Source of the DNA: Bacteroidales bacterium
GTDB taxonomy: Bacteria > Bacteroidota > Bacteroidia > Bacteroidales > UBA932
Length of the DNA: 64,000 nt
Assembly (NCBI GenBank): GCA_017429475.1
Contig: JAFROX010000009.1
Span: forward strand, 291,543 to 355,542
Reading direction: 5' to 3'
The notes below the pieces were generated by a model, which was given only the letters and a program-made list of their open reading frames with translations, had not been told where the DNA came from and made no database searches. The position numbers were made by a program, and so were the translations under genes. Positions 47,287 to 56,799 of the stretch are shown piece by piece (position 1 is the first letter of the stretch; every line of letters begins with the position of its first letter).

Positions 47287-48192
47287 ATGAAAACTTCTCT
47301 CAAGTCATATGCAGCCATAGTTTTCGCTGAATTATTCTGGGGCCTTTCGTTCATATGGACACAGCAGCTCGCAGGCAGCCAGCAGGTCCCGGTATTCGTC
47401 CTGATATTCGTCAGAATGCTTCTCGCTGCCGTCGGCATGACAGTCATATCCATAGCCGTCAGAACCAGGCTCAAGATTGCCCCCAAAGACATCAAGTTCT
47501 TCCTGCTGCTGGCTTTCTTCGAACCATTCCTTTATTTCATAGGTGAGACTTTCGGCATCAAGGCCACGAATTCTCCCACTCTCAGCGCCCTAATCATAGC
47601 CATCATCCCGGTCGTAACCATGTTCGCAGATATGTTTGTCTACAAGACCAGGATAGCGGCGATAGCGAAACTTGGGGTAATTATGACCGTTCCGGGCACA
47701 GTGCTGATGGTTATTGAAAAGAACTCCGGCACTTCGGTTTACTGGTGGGGCATCGCACTGCTCCTTCTGGCAGTCTTTGCTTCCTGCGCCTATTCCATCA
47801 CCCTTCGCAAACTGGTCGACAAATATTCTGCGATAGCCATCAATACCTGGCAGTCCATCATCGGCTGCATCTACTTTCTGCCGTTCTTCCTGTTAAGCAA
47901 GGGCGATTATCCCGTTGCGACGCTGTTCCAGGCTCCTGCAATCGGGCCTCTGCTCTGCCTTGCCATCCTGTGCTCCTGCGGAGCTTTCAGTTGCTATGTC
48001 TTTTCCATCAAGCATATTGGCATCACACGGGCCTGCATCTTCTCGGCTACGATTCCTATCGTTTCGGCAACAGCATCATACTTCATGGGCATAGAGACAT
48101 TCACCCCGCTGCAGCTGCTTGGCATAGCCATTGTCATAACAGGTGTCATCCTGGCTCAGAGAAGTCACCAAAAACTTGATGTTATGTGCTAA
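47287..48192 (+). CDS. DMT-superfamily (EamA) transporter
   Basis: 301 residues from the ATG at 47287; an in-frame ATG at 47266 precedes the -7 element. Ten hydrophobic helices in two EamA repeats: SYAAIVFAELFWGLSFIWTQQ opens the first, with the second starting near YWWGIALLLLAVFASCAYSI. ATPIVSATASY-like wording (SATIPIVSATASYFMGIETFTPLQLLGIAIVITGVIL) closes the second repeat. Members export amino acids or metabolites across the inner membrane; the substrate cannot be inferred. 67 bases precede the polyferredoxin gene, which has its own -7 element. Confidence 0.9.
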   Translation: MKTSLKSYAAIVFAELFWGLSFIWTQQLAGSQQVPVFVLIFVRMLLAAVGMTVISIAVRTRLKIAPKDIKFFLLLAFFEPFLYFIGETFGIKATNSPTLSALIIAIIPVVTMFADMFVYKTRIAAIAKLGVIMTVPGTVLMVIEKNSGTSVYWWGIALLLLAVFASCAYSITLRKLVDKYSAIAINTWQSIIGCIYFLPFFLLSKGDYPVATLFQAPAIGPLLCLAILCSCGAFSCYVFSIKHIGITRACIFSATIPIVSATASYFMGIETFTPLQLLGIAIVITGVILAQRSHQKLDVMC

Positions 48193-48218
48193 AAACAGGT
48201 CCGAGGTTGTAAGAATCC

Positions 48219-48226
48219 TATTTTTG
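48219..48226 (+). promoter_or_regulatory. -7 element of the polyferredoxin gene
   Basis: TATTTTTG, 33 bases before the ATG at 48260, in the 67-base gap behind the EamA gene. No -33 at the expected distance. Confidence 0.5.
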
Positions 48227-48259
48227 TAATAACTTCAATGCAATATCGCAACAACAAAT

Positions 48260-49684
48260 ATGCTCAGAAAAATCCGTATCATCCTGGCTGCGGTGTTCTT
48301 CATAGCCATCACAGTCCTTTTCCTCGACCCGGCCGGAGTCGTTTACAAATGGCTCGGCTGGACTGCCAAGGCGCAGTTTCTGCCCGCCATCCTTTCCCTC
48401 AATCTGCTGGTCATCATCCTGACCGTGATTGTCACACTCGTACTGGGAAGGGTCTATTGTTCAGTAATCTGCCCGCTCGGCGTCTTCCAGGACATAGTGT
48501 CCAACATCAGCGGCCGCCGCAAGGGAAAGAAGAACCGTTTCACATCGTCCAAGGAGGTCGCCTGGCTCCGTTACTCGGTCTGGGTTCTGTTCTTCCTGGC
48601 CGTCATCTTTGGAGTACAGGCTTTCGTGGCTCTTATCGAGCCCTACAGTGCTTTCGGCAGAATCGTAACCAGCATCAAGCACCCGATGCTGCCGACAGTC
48701 ATCATAGCCGCACTGACACTGGTTGTCATCGCATTCCTCGCCTGGAAGAACGGCCGCACCTGGTGCAACACTATCTGCCCGGTTGGCACGCTGCTGAGTT
48801 TCTTCTCACGCTGCGCGATGTTCCGTCCTGTGATCGACACGGAGAAATGCAAGGAATGCAAGACTTGCGAGAAACGCTGCAAGGCATCGTGCATCGACAT
48901 CGCATCGCACAAGGTGGATTACAACCGCTGTGTCGCCTGCTTCGACTGCATCGACAACTGCAAGTTCGACGCTCTGCATTATAAATTTGCCTGGGGCAAG
49001 GGCAAAAAGGCCGAAACACCCGCTCCTGCCGGTGACGAAAAGTCAAATGCCGGCCGCCGTGCATTCCTGACATCATCGGCTATCGCCATCGGTACTGCAG
49101 CCTTGAAGGCCCAGGACCTCGATGCCGGGAAAAATGACGGCGGTTTCGCCGAAATACTCCCCAAGGTCAGTCCCGAGCGCACCGAGGTGCTGACTCCCTT
49201 CGGTTCAAAGAGCGTAAAGGATTTCTATTCGCGCTGCACTGCCTGCCAGCTGTGCGTATCGCAGTGTCCCAACAATGTCCTCAAGCCTTCGACCGACCTG
49301 ATGCATTTCATGCAGCCCTTTATGACATATGAAGACGGCTACTGCCGTCCTGAGTGCACGATTTGCTCTCAGGTCTGCCCTGCAGGAGCCATCGAACCTC
49401 TCTCAAAAGAGGAGAAGATATCGTTCCACATCGGCGTGGCCACAGTGGAGCGCAGTCTCTGCATTGTCGAGAGAGACGGCGTCAACTGCGGCAACTGCTC
49501 AAGGCACTGTCCTGCCGAGGCCATCACAATGGTAGCAAAGGATCCCGGCAATCCCGCTTCCCTGCTGATCCCTGCAGTGAACGAAGCCAAGTGCATCGGT
49601 TGCGGTGCCTGCGAGAACCTGTGCCCGTCAAGACCGTTCAGCGCAATTCACGTCAACGGACTCGCAGTCCACAAACAAGATTAG
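48260..49684 (+). CDS. NapH-NapG-like polyferredoxin membrane protein
   Basis: 474 residues. The N-terminal half is NapH/RnfC-like: about four to five membrane helices, the paired motifs CSVICP (Cys67, Cys71) and CNTICP (Cys169, Cys173), then two ferredoxin motifs beginning at Cys197 and Cys224. Residues 265-285, GRRAFLTSSAIAIGTAALKAQ, look like an internal twin-arginine signal (Arg266-Arg267). The C-terminal half is NapG-like with four more Cys motifs, starting CTACQLCVSQCP at Cys326. It probably carries electrons from the membrane to periplasmic clusters. The next gene, an exported Fe-S reductase, is a likely acceptor. Confidence 0.85.
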   Translation: MLRKIRIILAAVFFIAITVLFLDPAGVVYKWLGWTAKAQFLPAILSLNLLVIILTVIVTLVLGRVYCSVICPLGVFQDIVSNISGRRKGKKNRFTSSKEVAWLRYSVWVLFFLAVIFGVQAFVALIEPYSAFGRIVTSIKHPMLPTVIIAALTLVVIAFLAWKNGRTWCNTICPVGTLLSFFSRCAMFRPVIDTEKCKECKTCEKRCKASCIDIASHKVDYNRCVACFDCIDNCKFDALHYKFAWGKGKKAETPAPAGDEKSNAGRRAFLTSSAIAIGTAALKAQDLDAGKNDGGFAEILPKVSPERTEVLTPFGSKSVKDFYSRCTACQLCVSQCPNNVLKPSTDLMHFMQPFMTYEDGYCRPECTICSQVCPAGAIEPLSKEEKISFHIGVATVERSLCIVERDGVNCGNCSRHCPAEAITMVAKDPGNPASLLIPAVNEAKCIGCGACENLCPSRPFSAIHVNGLAVHKQD

Positions 49685-49688
49685 GAGG
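49683..49688 (+). promoter_or_regulatory. Shine-Dalgarno sequence of the aldo/keto reductase
   Basis: AGGAGG, overlapping the polyferredoxin stop codon and seven bases before the ATG at 49696. A perfect ribosome-binding site is exceptional in this window, where leaders generally lack one. Confidence 0.75.
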
Positions 49689-49695
49689 AACCATT

Positions 49696-51057
49696 ATGGA
49701 AAACAAAGATATCAGCAGAAGGGATTTCATCAAGGATCTGGGCATCGGAAGCGTCGCTCTCGGCGCCGTTGCTGCCGGCTGCGCGCCCAAGTCATCGAAA
49801 AAGGCTTCGGCCGAAAAGACCGGAGAGATGGAGTACCGCACCAATCCCAAGAATGGTGACAAAGTGTCGCTGCTTGGCTACGGCTGTATGCGCTGGCAGA
49901 TGAAAAAGGACGAAAATGGCCGCGACATAGTCGATCAGGACAGCGTCAATGAACTGGTTGATTATGCCATATCTCACGGAGTGAATTATTTCGATTCTGC
50001 ACCAGTATACCTCCAGGGCCAGAGCGAGGCTGCCACTGGCAAGGCACTGAGTCGCCACCCGCGTGACAGTTATTTCATAGCCACCAAACTCTCGAACACC
50101 CGCAGTTTCATGCCGACGTTCGAGGAGAGCGTGCAGATGTACCGCCAGTCATTTGAAAACTTCAACACCGACCATATAGATTATTATCTGCTTCACAACA
50201 TCGCCGGCGAGGATGTTTTCAACCGCCGCTTCGTCCAGAACGGGGTCATCGACTTCCTGCTTGCCGAACGTGAGGCCGGGCATATACGCAATCTCGGATT
50301 CTCATTCCATGGACAGCAGCGTGGCATTGACAGTCTGCTGGCCCTGCACGACAAATACCACTGGGATTTCATCCAGATCCAGATGAACTACCTCGACTGG
50401 ACTCACGCCGATCCCGGCAGGAACGTCAACGCCGAATACCTGTATCAGGAACTCGACAAGAGGGAGATTCCGATCGTGATTATGGAGCCGTTGCTCGGAG
50501 GCCGTCTGGTGCGGTTGCCCGACAATGTAGCCAATCTGCTCAAGGAAAGGGATCCTGATGCTTCCCTGGCATCGTGGGCCTTCCGTTTCGTGGGTTCTCA
50601 CCCGCGCGTCCTGTGTGCACTGAGCGGTATGACTTATATGGACAATCTCATCGACAACGTGAATACATTCACAGGATTCAATTATATGGATCAGGATGAG
50701 CTCGATTTCATGGAGCAGATGGCCGTGCTGATGTCGGATTATCCCCTGATAGAATGCAACAACTGCCAGTACTGCATGCCGTGCGAATACGGAATCGACA
50801 TACCCGGCATCCTGCTGCACTACAATGCCATCATCACAGAAGGCGCGCTGCCGCAGAGCAGTGATCAGAAAGATTTCCGCAAGCTTCGCAGGCACTATTT
50901 GACTACCTATTCAAAGGCAGTGGAGACACTGCGTCAGGCCGACCACTGCACCGGCTGCCGCAAATGTGAGGAACACTGTCCCCAGAGCATCAAGATTGCC
51001 GACGAGATTATCCGCATCGACGAATACATCGAGAAGCTTAAACAGAAAACGCTATAA
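49696..51057 (+). CDS. Exported Fe-S aldo/keto reductase (Tat lipoprotein)
   Basis: 453 residues from the ATG at 49696. SRRDFIKDLGIGSVALGAVAAGC is a twin-arginine signal (Arg8-Arg9) ending in a lipobox with Cys29. The aldo/keto reductase barrel follows (LGYGCMRW, FDSAPVYLQGQSE with the catalytic Asp/Tyr, DYYLLHNI with the His). The C-terminal part adds two Fe-S motifs: CNNCQYCMPC (Cys354-Cys363) and CTGCRKCEEHCP (Cys418-Cys428). Reactions and substrate are unknown. It belongs with the preceding polyferredoxin, which can supply electrons. Confidence 0.88.
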   Translation: MENKDISRRDFIKDLGIGSVALGAVAAGCAPKSSKKASAEKTGEMEYRTNPKNGDKVSLLGYGCMRWQMKKDENGRDIVDQDSVNELVDYAISHGVNYFDSAPVYLQGQSEAATGKALSRHPRDSYFIATKLSNTRSFMPTFEESVQMYRQSFENFNTDHIDYYLLHNIAGEDVFNRRFVQNGVIDFLLAEREAGHIRNLGFSFHGQQRGIDSLLALHDKYHWDFIQIQMNYLDWTHADPGRNVNAEYLYQELDKREIPIVIMEPLLGGRLVRLPDNVANLLKERDPDASLASWAFRFVGSHPRVLCALSGMTYMDNLIDNVNTFTGFNYMDQDELDFMEQMAVLMSDYPLIECNNCQYCMPCEYGIDIPGILLHYNAIITEGALPQSSDQKDFRKLRRHYLTTYSKAVETLRQADHCTGCRKCEEHCPQSIKIADEIIRIDEYIEKLKQKTL

Positions 51058-51062
51058 CGCTA

Positions 51063-51100
51063 AAAGAAAAGCCCCGTCAAATCCGACGGGGCTTTTCTTT
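51063..51100. terminator. Bidirectional terminator
   Basis: A 16-base-pair stem (51063-51078 with 51085-51100) around AAATCC, GC-rich at the tip and A/T-rich at the base. It ends the Fe-S aldo/keto reductase on the plus strand and the convergent aldo/keto reductase on the minus strand, whose stop it touches. Confidence 0.92.
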
Positions 51101-51935
51101 AGAATTCTACCGTATCAGGATGAGAGCCGAAGCGTGCATCCGGAAGCGCTGCCATCGCCGTCATCTCACCGTCATCCAGAACGAAACCGAACAGGTCGAA
51201 GTTTTCGCGGATTCTCTCTGCATGGACAGACTTCACCAGCGGAAGAACGCCATTCTGGATAACCCATCTGAGGATGACCTGGGCCGCAGATTTGCCGTGC
51301 TTCTCTGCTATGCCCACGATCACCGGATTGCCAAGCAGTCTAGCCCTGCCCAGCGGGCTCCAGGCTTCCACAAGTATGCCTTTCTCCCGGCAGGTGGCAA
51401 CAGTATCTTCCTGAAGCAGTCCTGGATGATATTCTATCTGGTCTACTGCCGGTGCTATATTGGCCGCAGCGAGGACAGGAGCCATATGCGAAGAGTAGAA
51501 ATTGCTGAGGCCGATGGAACGGACGGCTTTCTCTTCGACAAGTCTCTCCATAGCGCGCCAGGTATCGACATTGATGGCATCGGCCCTGTCGCCGAACTGC
51601 TTCGCATTGGCGGGCCAATGGATAAGATAAAGGTCCAGGTAATCCATTCCAAGGTCTTTCAGACTCTTCTCGAAAGCCCTGAGAGTCTTGTCGTAGCCAC
51701 GCTCGGTGTTCCACACCTTGCTGGTGATGAAAAGTTCCTCACGCGGTTTTCCGCTCTGGCGTACGCCCTCTCCCACCGAGCATTCGTTTCCGTACAGGGC
51801 AGCGGTGTCGATGTGGGTATAACCGGCTGCTATAGCTTCGCGGACTGCATTTACGCACACCTCCCCGTCGGGAGTCTTGTATGTTCCGAAACCGGGGGTC
51901 GGGATGGAAAAACCGGAAGAAAGAATATAGTCCAT
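51099..51935 (-). CDS. Aldo/keto reductase, AKR5-like
   Basis: 278 residues. A soluble NADPH-dependent barrel without signal or Fe-S cysteines. The tetrad is visible: Asp and Tyr in HIDTAALYGNE, Lys in FITSKVWN and His in LYLIHWP. VSIGLSNF-type (RSIGLSNFYSSHM), DQIEYHP and EAWSPLGRARLLGNP match the 2,5-diketo-D-gluconate reductase group. It probably reduces aldehydes or keto-sugars in the cytoplasm; specificity is open. The 19-base gap behind serB suggests cotranscription with it. Confidence 0.92.
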   Translation of the reverse strand: MDYILSSGFSIPTPGFGTYKTPDGEVCVNAVREAIAAGYTHIDTAALYGNECSVGEGVRQSGKPREELFITSKVWNTERGYDKTLRAFEKSLKDLGMDYLDLYLIHWPANAKQFGDRADAINVDTWRAMERLVEEKAVRSIGLSNFYSSHMAPVLAAANIAPAVDQIEYHPGLLQEDTVATCREKGILVEAWSPLGRARLLGNPVIVGIAEKHGKSAAQVILRWVIQNGVLPLVKSVHAERIRENFDLFGFVLDDGEMTAMAALPDARFGSHPDTVEF

Positions 51936-51954
51936 ATGATGTCTGTATGTCAGA

Positions 51955-53187
51955 TTATGTCAGTTTGCCAAGTTCGCCCAGGTAAGTATCCTTGAAGCCC
52001 AGGAAATAGAGAACGCCGTCGATGCCGATGGTGTTGATGGACTGCTGGGCACCGGCCACGACGCGGGGTTTTGCGTGAAAGGCTATGCCGAGGCCTGCGG
52101 TCGAGAGCATCGGCAGATCGTTTGCGCCATCACCAACGGCTATTGTCTGTTCAAGATTCACCTTCTCCGCCTGGGTGATGAGCCTGAGCAGATCGGCCTT
52201 GCGGCGTCCGTCAACAATCTCTCCGACATATCGGCCGGTGAGTTTGCCGTCCTCCCCTATCTCAAGTTCGTTGGCATAGACGTAATCGATGCCGTAACGG
52301 CGCTGGAGATACTCGCCGAAGAAAGTGAATCCTCCGGAAAGGATCGCAATCTTATAACCGCAAGTCTTGAGGACGGACATCAGACGGTCCACACCTTCCG
52401 TCATAGGCAGATTTTCGGCTATTTCCTGCAGGACACTCACATCAAGCCCCTTTAGCAGAGCCACTCGCCTTGTAAAACTCTCCTTGAAGTCAATCTCCCC
52501 TCTCATTGCACTTGCAGTGATTGCGGCCACTTTCTTGCCGACACCGTTTCTTGCAGCAAGTTCATCTATACATTCGGTCTGGATAAGGGTCGAATCCATA
52601 TCGAAGCAGATCAGACGCCTCATCCTGCGGTACATATCGTCTTTCTGAAAGGAGAAATCAAAGCCCATCTCAGGGGACAGTTTCATCAGTTCAGACTGGA
52701 GTTTCTCTCGGTCCTCCAAAGTGCCGCGCACAGAGAACTCTATGCAGGAGCGTACATTGTGCACAGGATTGCGCAGGCTCATACGACCTGTGAGACGGCG
52801 TATGTTGTCGATGTTCAGACCGTGGCTGGCCACCACCTTCGAAGCGGCTTCAATCTGCGTGGCACCGATGCTGCGGCCGAGTATTGTGAGGATATAACGG
52901 TTCTTGCCCTGGCGCCCGACCCACTCTTCGTATTCATCGTCAGTAACAGGAGCAAAACCTATCGTAACGCCCAGCTCGGTTGCCTTGAAGAGCAGTTCTT
53001 TCATAACGCTGCCCGAATTCTTTTCATCTATCCTGATGAGGATGCCCATCGTGAGGGACGAATGGATGTCAGCCTGGCCGATGTCGAGAACCTGGGCGTT
53101 GTAGCGCGCAAGTATTCCCATTACATCGGCAGTAAGTCCTGAGCGGTCCTTTCCCGATATGCGTACAAGTATCTGTTCGTATGCCAT
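51955..53187 (-). CDS. serB: Phosphoserine phosphatase with ACT domains
   Basis: 410 residues. Two N-terminal ACT-like domains (about 1-85 and 95-180; RISGKDRSGLTADVMGIL begins the first) precede a HAD phosphatase: CFDMDSTLIQTECIDELA with the nucleophilic Asp, ILSGGFTFFGEYL with the Ser, and GDGANDLPMLSTAG with the metal-binding Asp. It performs the last step of serine synthesis. The ACT domains suggest feedback by an amino acid. Located 12 bases behind the nitroreductase gene. Confidence 0.95.
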   Translation of the reverse strand: MAYEQILVRISGKDRSGLTADVMGILARYNAQVLDIGQADIHSSLTMGILIRIDEKNSGSVMKELLFKATELGVTIGFAPVTDDEYEEWVGRQGKNRYILTILGRSIGATQIEAASKVVASHGLNIDNIRRLTGRMSLRNPVHNVRSCIEFSVRGTLEDREKLQSELMKLSPEMGFDFSFQKDDMYRRMRRLICFDMDSTLIQTECIDELAARNGVGKKVAAITASAMRGEIDFKESFTRRVALLKGLDVSVLQEIAENLPMTEGVDRLMSVLKTCGYKIAILSGGFTFFGEYLQRRYGIDYVYANELEIGEDGKLTGRYVGEIVDGRRKADLLRLITQAEKVNLEQTIAVGDGANDLPMLSTAGLGIAFHAKPRVVAGAQQSINTIGIDGVLYFLGFKDTYLGELGKLT

Positions 53188-53199
53188 ATTTCTACGGAA

Positions 53200-53832
53200 C
53201 TATTTGATTATGAGATCTTCTACTTTAATTTTTGGAACGTAGTGCACTCCGTCCTTGCGATAGTATGCAAGCGGATCGCCTTCATTGCAGGGCATCAGGA
53301 ATATCCTTTCCGCCGGCTTGCCGATCCCAAGCACGGCAATCGGCATCATAGTTATCGACAGGACCTGCTGCACTGCGACCGGCTTGAAATTCATGATAAA
53401 GATGCCGCCCAGACCCATTTCTGTGGCCTTTAGCAGTATGCTCTGGGCTGCTATGCCGAGGTCCATATCCACAATGCGGTTTTCCTCCGTCGTAGAACAA
53501 ATTATGATGTAAGCCGAAGGCTCTTCGCCGGGATGAGGCAGATGCTCTTCGGGAAGAGCAGCACCGAGTTTCACAAGGGGATGCACCTTTGCTGCTTCCT
53601 CACCAGTAACAAGGCGGAAACGAAGAGGTTGGGCGTTCATTCCCGAAGCCACCCAGGTGACGGTTTTCACCATCTCGAGCAGTTGTTCTTCCGAAACTTC
53701 GACAGAACGGTCGTAGCCACGGAAACTGCGGTTGCGCTTGAGCAGAGACTCCAGCGGCACTCCGCGATGCACCACCACCTTGCGCTTCTGCTGCAGTTCC
53801 TCAGCCCTTTTCTCTAAATAATTGTCTGCCAT
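53200..53832 (-). CDS. Nitroreductase-family FMN oxidoreductase
   Basis: 210 residues from the ATG at 53832, five bases beyond a TATCTTTG element; an upstream in-frame ATG falls within the tRNA-Leu region. RNRSFRGYDRS carries the FMN-phosphate Arg, TWVASGMNAQPLRFRLV the flavin-binding segment, and MGLGGIFIMNF plus VLGIGKPAE the typical C-terminal blocks. The substrate cannot be inferred; such enzymes reduce nitroaromatics, quinones or flavins. First gene of the nitroreductase-serB-AKR run. Confidence 0.88.
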   Translation of the reverse strand: MADNYLEKRAEELQQKRKVVVHRGVPLESLLKRNRSFRGYDRSVEVSEEQLLEMVKTVTWVASGMNAQPLRFRLVTGEEAAKVHPLVKLGAALPEEHLPHPGEEPSAYIIICSTTEENRIVDMDLGIAAQSILLKATEMGLGGIFIMNFKPVAVQQVLSITMMPIAVLGIGKPAERIFLMPCNEGDPLAYYRKDGVHYVPKIKVEDLIIK

Positions 53833-53837
53833 ATCTG

Positions 53838-53845
53838 CAAAGATA
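53838..53845 (-). promoter_or_regulatory. -7 element of the nitroreductase operon
   Basis: TATCTTTG on the minus strand, five bases before the ATG at 53832. If used, the transcript is leaderless. It sits directly behind the tRNA-Leu terminator. Confidence 0.55.
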
Positions 53846-53857
53846 ATTATTGGTATA

Positions 53858-53895
53858 CGAAAAAAAGAGAAACCTTGCGGTTTCTCTTTTTTTCG
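53858..53895 (-). terminator. Terminator of tRNA-Leu
   Basis: A perfect 17-base-pair stem (53858-53874 with 53879-53895) around TTGC, with T-runs on the minus strand. It touches the 3' end of tRNA-Leu and lies between it and the nitroreductase promoter. Confidence 0.9.
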
Positions 53896-53981
53896 TGCCC
53901 AGAACAAGACTCGAACTTGCACGGACTAATGCGTCCACTACCCCCTCAAAGTAGCGTGTCTACCAATTTCACCATCTGGGC
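53896..53981 (-). tRNA. tRNA-Leu (anticodon GAG)
   Basis: 86 bases with the long variable arm expected of class II tRNA. Acceptor GCCCAGA pairs with TCTGGGC; the anticodon arm CTACT-TTGAGGG-GGTAG carries GAG; the T arm has GTTCGAGTC. Discriminator A; no encoded CCA. A consensus promoter lies 23 bases upstream. Confidence 0.95.
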
Positions 53982-54004
53982 TGGTTTTTCCTTGAAAGGG
54001 ATTG

Positions 54005-54035
54005 CAAATATACACCGAAAATTCATATATCCAAA
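54005..54035 (-). promoter_or_regulatory. Promoter of tRNA-Leu
   Basis: Minus strand TTTG (54032-54035), a 19-base spacer and TATATTTG (54005-54012), exactly the Bacteroidota consensus, 23 bases before the tRNA. Confidence 0.8.
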
Positions 54036-54044
54036 AAAATTCAT

Positions 54045-54052
54045 TAAGTTTG
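54045..54052 (+). promoter_or_regulatory. -7 element of the carboxypeptidase-like gene
   Basis: TAAGTTTG, 23 bases before the ATG at 54076, back to back with the tRNA-Leu promoter. Confidence 0.5.
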
Positions 54053-54075
54053 TTAGAATTGCAAAAACTACTGAA

Positions 54076-55344
54076 ATGCACCCGAAAATCATATTATCAG
54101 CCCTTCTGATCCTGATGTCACAGATGCTCGGTGCTCAGGATTTCAAAACCTTGTACGGTCTGGTCACCGATGCGGGTGACGGCAGTCCACTATACCTTGC
54201 CTCAGTCAACTTGGCTGGCAGCAATATATCCAACGTAACCAATTCTGACGGAGTATTCTCGCTCAAGATTCCTCTTGATACAAGGCCTGACGCAAGGATC
54301 CGCATCTCATATATGGGCTATGACCGCTACATAGTTCCAGTTTCGTCATTTGAAAAGTCTTCAGCCGACAATCCTCTCAGGATAAAGATGATACCGTCCA
54401 TCATTTCCTTGGATGCGGCCACGATCATCGACCTCGACGCATATTCGATGTTCCTCTATGCATATCGCAACATCAGCAAGAACTATCCTCAGGAGCACGA
54501 GGCTATGACAGCCTTCTACCGCGAGACTGTTATGAAGAACAGTTCCAAATACCTGTCGATGAACGAGGCCGTGCTGGACATAGCCAAGGTTCCGTACTAC
54601 TCCGGGGCCTCAGACAAAGCCGGTATCTACAAGGCTCGCGGCAGTTCCAACTATGACGCCACCGATTCGCTGCTCATCTCCTACAAAGGAGGTGTGTCGG
54701 CAGCGCTTCTGCTCGATATGGTCAAGACACCTTTCGCCGGAGTCAGCCTGCAGAACATCAACGAAGCGTTCAAGTACTACGACTTCAAAGTCGGCGTTCC
54801 TGAAACCATCGAAGGCCGGGACTTCCACGTTCTCGAATTTGACCAGAGCGCACTCGTAAATTACGCCCTCTACCGCGGACGCATCTACATCGATCCGGAC
54901 AGCTATGCGATTGCGCGCGTTGAATTGGACCTCAATGCGGAGCAGTTCCCTGAGGTAGTGGCCGAATATGTCCGCAAGATTCCCAAGAACACCAAGATGG
55001 AAATGGTATCGGCATCCTATATCATTAATTACAAGGAGGCTGAAGACGGAAAGTGGCATTATGACTATTCCCGCTCAGAGATAACTATCTCCGCCAGGAA
55101 AAGATACTCCCTTTTCAAGACGCAATATCGCATCACTTCAGAGATGGCCGTCACCGACCATTATCCCGGCCGCCTCTCCATCGATGACGAAAGCCTTATG
55201 AAGTTCGGCGACATAATGGCTACCAAGCTGGAAGACTTCACCGACCCTGATTTCTGGGGCAGTTACAACATCATCGAACCTGACAGCGAAATCGACGTTA
55301 TCATCCGCAGGATAATCCGCCAGCTGAGGCGAAGAGAACAATAG
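54076..55344 (+). CDS. Secreted protein with CarboxypepD_reg-like domain
   Basis: 422 residues from the ATG at 54076; an earlier in-frame ATG lies within the tRNA-Leu terminator region. MHPKIILSALLILMSQMLGAQ is a signal peptide. Residues about 25-105 form a carboxypeptidase regulatory-like beta-sandwich (LYGLVTDAGDGSPLYLASVNLAG...GVFSLKIP...ISYMGYDRY), as in the N-terminus of SusC-type receptors. The remaining 300 residues, with RNISKNYPQEHEAMTAFYRET and AEYVRKIPKNTKMEMVSASYIINY, resemble Bacteroidota outer-membrane-associated proteins of unknown role. Likely periplasmic. Confidence 0.75.
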   Translation: MHPKIILSALLILMSQMLGAQDFKTLYGLVTDAGDGSPLYLASVNLAGSNISNVTNSDGVFSLKIPLDTRPDARIRISYMGYDRYIVPVSSFEKSSADNPLRIKMIPSIISLDAATIIDLDAYSMFLYAYRNISKNYPQEHEAMTAFYRETVMKNSSKYLSMNEAVLDIAKVPYYSGASDKAGIYKARGSSNYDATDSLLISYKGGVSAALLLDMVKTPFAGVSLQNINEAFKYYDFKVGVPETIEGRDFHVLEFDQSALVNYALYRGRIYIDPDSYAIARVELDLNAEQFPEVVAEYVRKIPKNTKMEMVSASYIINYKEAEDGKWHYDYSRSEITISARKRYSLFKTQYRITSEMAVTDHYPGRLSIDDESLMKFGDIMATKLEDFTDPDFWGSYNIIEPDSEIDVIIRRIIRQLRRREQ

Positions 55345-55352
55345 TGCTTCTA

Positions 55353-56752
<1,400 letters not shown>

Positions 56753-56768
56753 CTGATACTATATCGAG

Positions 56769-56799
56769 AAAAAAGCCAGGCTCAATGCCTGGCTTTTTT
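56769..56799. terminator. Terminator of eno
   Basis: A 13-base-pair stem (56769-56781 with 56787-56799) around TCAAT with A- and T-runs outside. It overlaps the last codons of the convergent C26 hydrolase gene (stop at 56782-56784). Confidence 0.9.

Noticed and set aside
51120-51995. Plus-strand open frame opposite the aldo/keto reductase
   Set aside because: The minus strand encodes a complete reductase with its catalytic tetrad; the plus frame shows no family features.
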